This document shows positions 61,213 through 64,000 of a stretch of 64,000 nucleotides of DNA, piece by piece. Under the pieces are notes generated by a model. It was not told the origin of the DNA and ran no database searches. It saw only the letters and a list, made by a program, of their open reading frames with translations. Where the stretch lies: the NCBI RefSeq assembly GCF_030651625.1, contig NZ_JAUSCF010000022.1, forward strand, positions 248,001-312,000, written 5' to 3'. The translations under genes were made by a program, and so were the position numbers. Source of the stretch: Hydrogenophaga sp. Its GTDB lineage: Bacteria > Pseudomonadota > Gammaproteobacteria > Burkholderiales > Burkholderiaceae_C. The first letter of the stretch is position 1. Each line of letters begins with the position of its first letter.

Positions 61213-62229
61213 TCACTTGGCCGTGCGCGCCTGTGCCACCGCGTCCTGCACCTCTTTCCACAGCGACTCGCCCACATTGACCGCAATCGAGGTGTTGATC
61301 GCGCTCAGCTTGTCGCGCATGCGGCCCGCCTCGACAGACGAAAGTTCATTGACCTGCATGCCCTTTGCACGCAGATCGGCCAGTGCTTTGTCGGCTTCAG
61401 CCCGCGTATCCTGACGCTCGAAGTCACGGCTTTTTTTCGCGGCATCCAGCAGCACTTTCTGTTCGTCTTTGCTCAGACCGTCCCAGTACTTCTTGCTGAC
61501 CAGCACGATCCAGGGGCTGTAGACGTGGTTGGTGACGGTGAGGTATTTCTGCACCTCATAGAACTTGCTGGACAGGATGGTGTTGAAGGGATTCTCCTGT
61601 CCATCCACCGTCTTGGTCTCCAGAGCGGTGAACAGCTCGGAGAATGGCAGTGGCACGGCGTTGGCGCCCAGGGTCTTGAAGCTGTCGATGAAGACGTTGT
61701 TCTGCATCACTCGCAGCTTGATGCCGTCCATGTCTTCGAGTTTGGTGACCGCGCGCTTGTTGTTGGTGAGGTTGCGGAAACCGTTCTCCCAGTAGACCAG
61801 GCCCACCAAACCTTTTTCCTGGAGCTTGTCCATCACCTTCTGGCCCACCGGGCCGTCCAGCACGGCGTCAGCTTCCTTGCCGTTGTTGAACAGGAAAGGC
61901 GTGTCCCAGATGGCCATTTCCTTGGTGATTCCCACCAGCGTGGCGGTTGAGCCCACCATCATTTCCTGTGCGCCACCGATGAGAGCTTGCTGCATCTGCA
62001 CGTCGGAGCCCAGCGCAGCGGCGCCGATGGCGCGGATCTTCATCTTGCCCCCAGAGGCCTTTTCCACTTCCTCGGCAAACACCTTGGTGGCGCGTCCCTG
62101 GTTGCTGATTTCGTTCAGGCCGTAGCCAAAGCGGATGATGCGGTTCTTGATGTCCTGCGCCTGGGCCAGGCCGGTGCCCAGCGTGGCCAGCGCCACGGCG
62201 GCGGCGATGGTGAGTTGTCGGATCTTCAT
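61213..62229 (-). CDS. dctP: TRAP transporter substrate-binding protein DctP
   Basis: 338 residues. The signal peptide (about 1-24, GLAQAQD) exports a DctP fold. Typical parts are RFGYGLNEISNQGRATKVFA, DVQMQQALIGGAQEMMVGST, the specificity arginine in GIKLRVMQNNVF and VDGQENPFNTILSSKFYEVQ. Such proteins bind carboxylates and pass them to DctQM. It follows dctM on the same strand by 60 bp. Confidence 0.93.
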   Translation of the reverse strand: MKIRQLTIAAAVALATLGTGLAQAQDIKNRIIRFGYGLNEISNQGRATKVFAEEVEKASGGKMKIRAIGAAALGSDVQMQQALIGGAQEMMVGSTATLVGITKEMAIWDTPFLFNNGKEADAVLDGPVGQKVMDKLQEKGLVGLVYWENGFRNLTNNKRAVTKLEDMDGIKLRVMQNNVFIDSFKTLGANAVPLPFSELFTALETKTVDGQENPFNTILSSKFYEVQKYLTVTNHVYSPWIVLVSKKYWDGLSKDEQKVLLDAAKKSRDFERQDTRAEADKALADLRAKGMQVNELSSVEAGRMRDKLSAINTSIAVNVGESLWKEVQDAVAQARTAK

Positions 62230-62289
62230 GGTTTATCTCCTAGGGGGTGGAATCGGCTTGCGCCGCGGGGAAACGGGAAATGCTGTTCG

Positions 62290-63567
62290 TCAGAACATCA
62301 GCTTGAGAGGCCACAACACGATGGCCGGGAAAAGAATCAGCAGAACCAGCATGGCGAAATACACAAGCAGGAAAGGGGTCACGCCTTTGATCACCGGCTC
62401 CATGCGCAAGCCGCCCACGCCGGCCACCACGTTGAGCACCGTGCCCACAGGCGGTGTGAGCAAGCCCAGGCAGCCGACGAAGATGAAGACGAAGCCGAAG
62501 TACACCGGGTCGATGCCGGCCTTGGCGGCCAGCGGAGCCAGCACCGGGGCCAGAATCAGGATGGTGGGCGTGAGGTCCATGACCATGCCCACCGCCAGAA
62601 GGAACAGGCAGACCACGGCCATGAACAGCATGGGGCTCTGCAACAGCGGGCCCATGCTCTGCGCCAGCTGGTTCGGCAGGTCTGCCAGCGTGATCATGTA
62701 GCTGGCGGCTGTTGCTGCCCCGCAGAGGAACATGACGATGCCGGTGGTGCGGGAGGCATCCACCAGCACGCGGTAGAGCCGCTGCAGATTCAACTCACGG
62801 TAAATCAGCGTGGCCACCAGCAGCGCGTACATGGCCGCCACCACTGCCGCCTCGGTGGGTGTGAAGAAGCCGAAACGCAAGCCCCCGATGATGATCACCG
62901 GCATCATCAGCGCCCACGCACTGCCGCTGAGCACCTTGCGGCGCTCGACCCAGGTGGTCTTCTCCGCCACTGGCAGGTCTTTGCCGCGCGCAATGCCGCG
63001 CCAGACCAGCACCAGGCCGATGGCCATGATGATGCCGGGCACGATGCCGGCCAGAAACAGTTTGCTGATGGATGTGTTGGTGGTCACGCCATAGATCACC
63101 ATGGGCATCGACGGCGGCACGATGGGCGCGATGATGCCGCCCGATGCGATGAGGCCTGCGCTGGGACCAGCCGGGTAGTTCTGCTTGCGCATCATCGGCA
63201 GCAACAGCGTGGCCAATGCGGCGGTGTCGGCAATCGCCGAGCCGCTCATCGACGCCAGCATCAGCGATGCGCCGATGGCCACGTAGCCCAGGCCGCCGGG
63301 AATGTGTCCCACCAGTGAGCGCGCCAGGTCAATGATGCGGCGGCTCAGCCCGCCCGCATTCATGAGTTCACCCGCAAGGATAAAGAACGGCACCGCCAGC
63401 AGCGGGAAGCTGTCAAACCCCGCCTGCACGTTCTGCGCCAGCAGTTGTGCGTCGAAGAAGTCCAGGTGCACCATGAGCGCCAGCGCAGTCAGCATGAGTG
63501 CGAAGGCGATGGGTACGCCCACCGTCATGGTGGCGAACAGCACCAGCAGGAAGATGGCGATGGTCAT
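62290..63567 (-). CDS. dctM: TRAP transporter large permease DctM
   Basis: 425 residues, about 12 helices. DctM marks are FPLLAVPFFILAGELMNAGG, SGSAIADTAALATLLLPMM, SGGIIAPIVPPSMPMVIYGV and GCLGLLTPPVGTVLNVVAGV. It is the sodium-driven channel subunit. The start at 63567 overlaps the dctQ stop by four bases; the longer frame runs through dctQ. Confidence 0.95.
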   Translation of the reverse strand: MTIAIFLLVLFATMTVGVPIAFALMLTALALMVHLDFFDAQLLAQNVQAGFDSFPLLAVPFFILAGELMNAGGLSRRIIDLARSLVGHIPGGLGYVAIGASLMLASMSGSAIADTAALATLLLPMMRKQNYPAGPSAGLIASGGIIAPIVPPSMPMVIYGVTTNTSISKLFLAGIVPGIIMAIGLVLVWRGIARGKDLPVAEKTTWVERRKVLSGSAWALMMPVIIIGGLRFGFFTPTEAAVVAAMYALLVATLIYRELNLQRLYRVLVDASRTTGIVMFLCGAATAASYMITLADLPNQLAQSMGPLLQSPMLFMAVVCLFLLAVGMVMDLTPTILILAPVLAPLAAKAGIDPVYFGFVFIFVGCLGLLTPPVGTVLNVVAGVGGLRMEPVIKGVTPFLLVYFAMLVLLILFPAIVLWPLKLMF

Positions 63568-64000
63568 GTCCGCACCCTCCCCGGCTCGGCCGCGTTGGCG
63601 CCCGGGCCGTCGCCTCGAAGGTCCTGCCAGCTCTGCAAAAGCAGCAGCACGGCCATGCAGAAGCCCATGACCAGGGTACCTGCGGCGCCGAGTGCCAGCG
63701 GGTAGTTCATGACGGGGCTTCGACTGTCCATGCCCACCAGCACCTGTTCCCAGGATCCGCGGACGAGGTACCAAAGCGCCAGCGCGATGAGCCCGCGTGA
63801 CAACCAGCGCAGCAATGCCGCCTTGGTACCGCTCATGCGTGCCGTGAGCAGATCAAAGCCCAGGTGTTTGCCCTCGCCGAAGGCCAGGGTTGCCGACAGG
63901 CACACCAGCCAGACAAAGAGCAGACGCGAAAGCTCTTCCGACACCACCCAGCCCGTGCCCCAGAAATAGCGCAACAACACGTTGCCGAATACGGCCAGCA
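63564..64000 (-). CDS. dctQ: TRAP transporter small permease DctQ, N-terminus outside window
   Basis: The frame runs off the right edge, so the first part is missing; about 145 residues are visible. LAVFGNVLLRYFWGTGWVVS and SEELSRLLFVWLVCLSATLA are the DctQ signature, with four helices expected in the whole protein. It overlaps dctM, giving the order dctQ-dctM-dctP. Confidence 0.93.
   Translation of the reverse strand, partial: LAVFGNVLLRYFWGTGWVVSEELSRLLFVWLVCLSATLAFGEGKHLGFDLLTARMSGTKAALLRWLSRGLIALALWYLVRGSWEQVLVGMDSRSPVMNYPLALGAAGTLVMGFCMAVLLLLQSWQDLRGDGPGANAAEPGRVRT

Overview
The window reads as a chromosome segment of a betaproteobacterium of the order Burkholderiales, most likely family Comamonadaceae (a Hydrogenophaga- or Acidovorax-like organism). 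This is an inference from gene content: GC-rich genes, a surE-pcm-nlpD operon, EarP next to an EF-P carrying Arg32, a PhaP-type phasin, a tripartite TRAP transporter, EFG-first Mrp genes and GC-rich intergenic repeats. There are two tRNA genes (His and Val), no rRNA and no CRISPR array.

Layout. 1-7404: housekeeping genes, namely the end of a Bax-inhibitor-like membrane protein, a small lipoprotein, the minus-strand operon surE-pcm-nlpD-exonuclease-rlmD, an MDR oxidoreductase and a DUF3096 peptide. 7684-21136: about 13.4 kb inserted at tRNA-His, delimited by three copies of the tRNA 3' end. It reads as two tandem integrative elements. Element 1 (7.7-13.15 kb) carries a sulfur-handling operon (ArsR-rhodanese regulator, DsrE, persulfide-dioxygenase-like MBL protein, MFS carrier, periplasmic rhodanese) and a TonB-like gene, with no recognisable integrase. 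Element 2 (13.15-21.1 kb) has a tyrosine integrase, a RelE-type toxin with its antitoxin, an AT-richer cargo with a secreted ClpP-fold protease-like protein, and four small GC-rich genes of mobile-element type. Its ends share a 54-bp tRNA repeat and carry tandem 11-bp repeats that look like integrase arm sites.

21.1-40.5 kb: ppiD, tRNA-Val, hupB; a dehydrogenase and a haloacetate-dehalogenase-like hydrolase divergent from a LysR regulator; DMT transporter, pgsA, uvrC, earP-efp, AEC transporter, LOG protein, and an RND efflux operon divergent from a TetR regulator across a perfect 24-bp palindrome.

41.5-49.0 kb: a nine-gene Mrp-like cation/proton antiporter operon of unusual layout. It has no full MrpA: the MrpA C-terminal domains are fused to MrpB, there are three NuoL/M/N-like subunits, and one of these lacks the usual TM7 lysine.

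49.1-64.0 kb: MFS transporter, rmuC, hydroxyacid dehydrogenase, FKBP, a Tat-type exported protein, nitroreductase-thioesterase-HDAC-like cluster, phasin, an orphan iron-binding protein behind a Fur-like site, PPK2, an SDR behind a LiuR-like palindrome, and a dctQ-dctM-dctP TRAP transporter running off the right edge.

The most notable observations are the tandem tRNA-His insertion with a terminator supplied at every copy, the mobile sulfur-response operon whose repressor gene may be leaderless, the secreted ClpP-fold protein in the island, and the rearranged Mrp complex.
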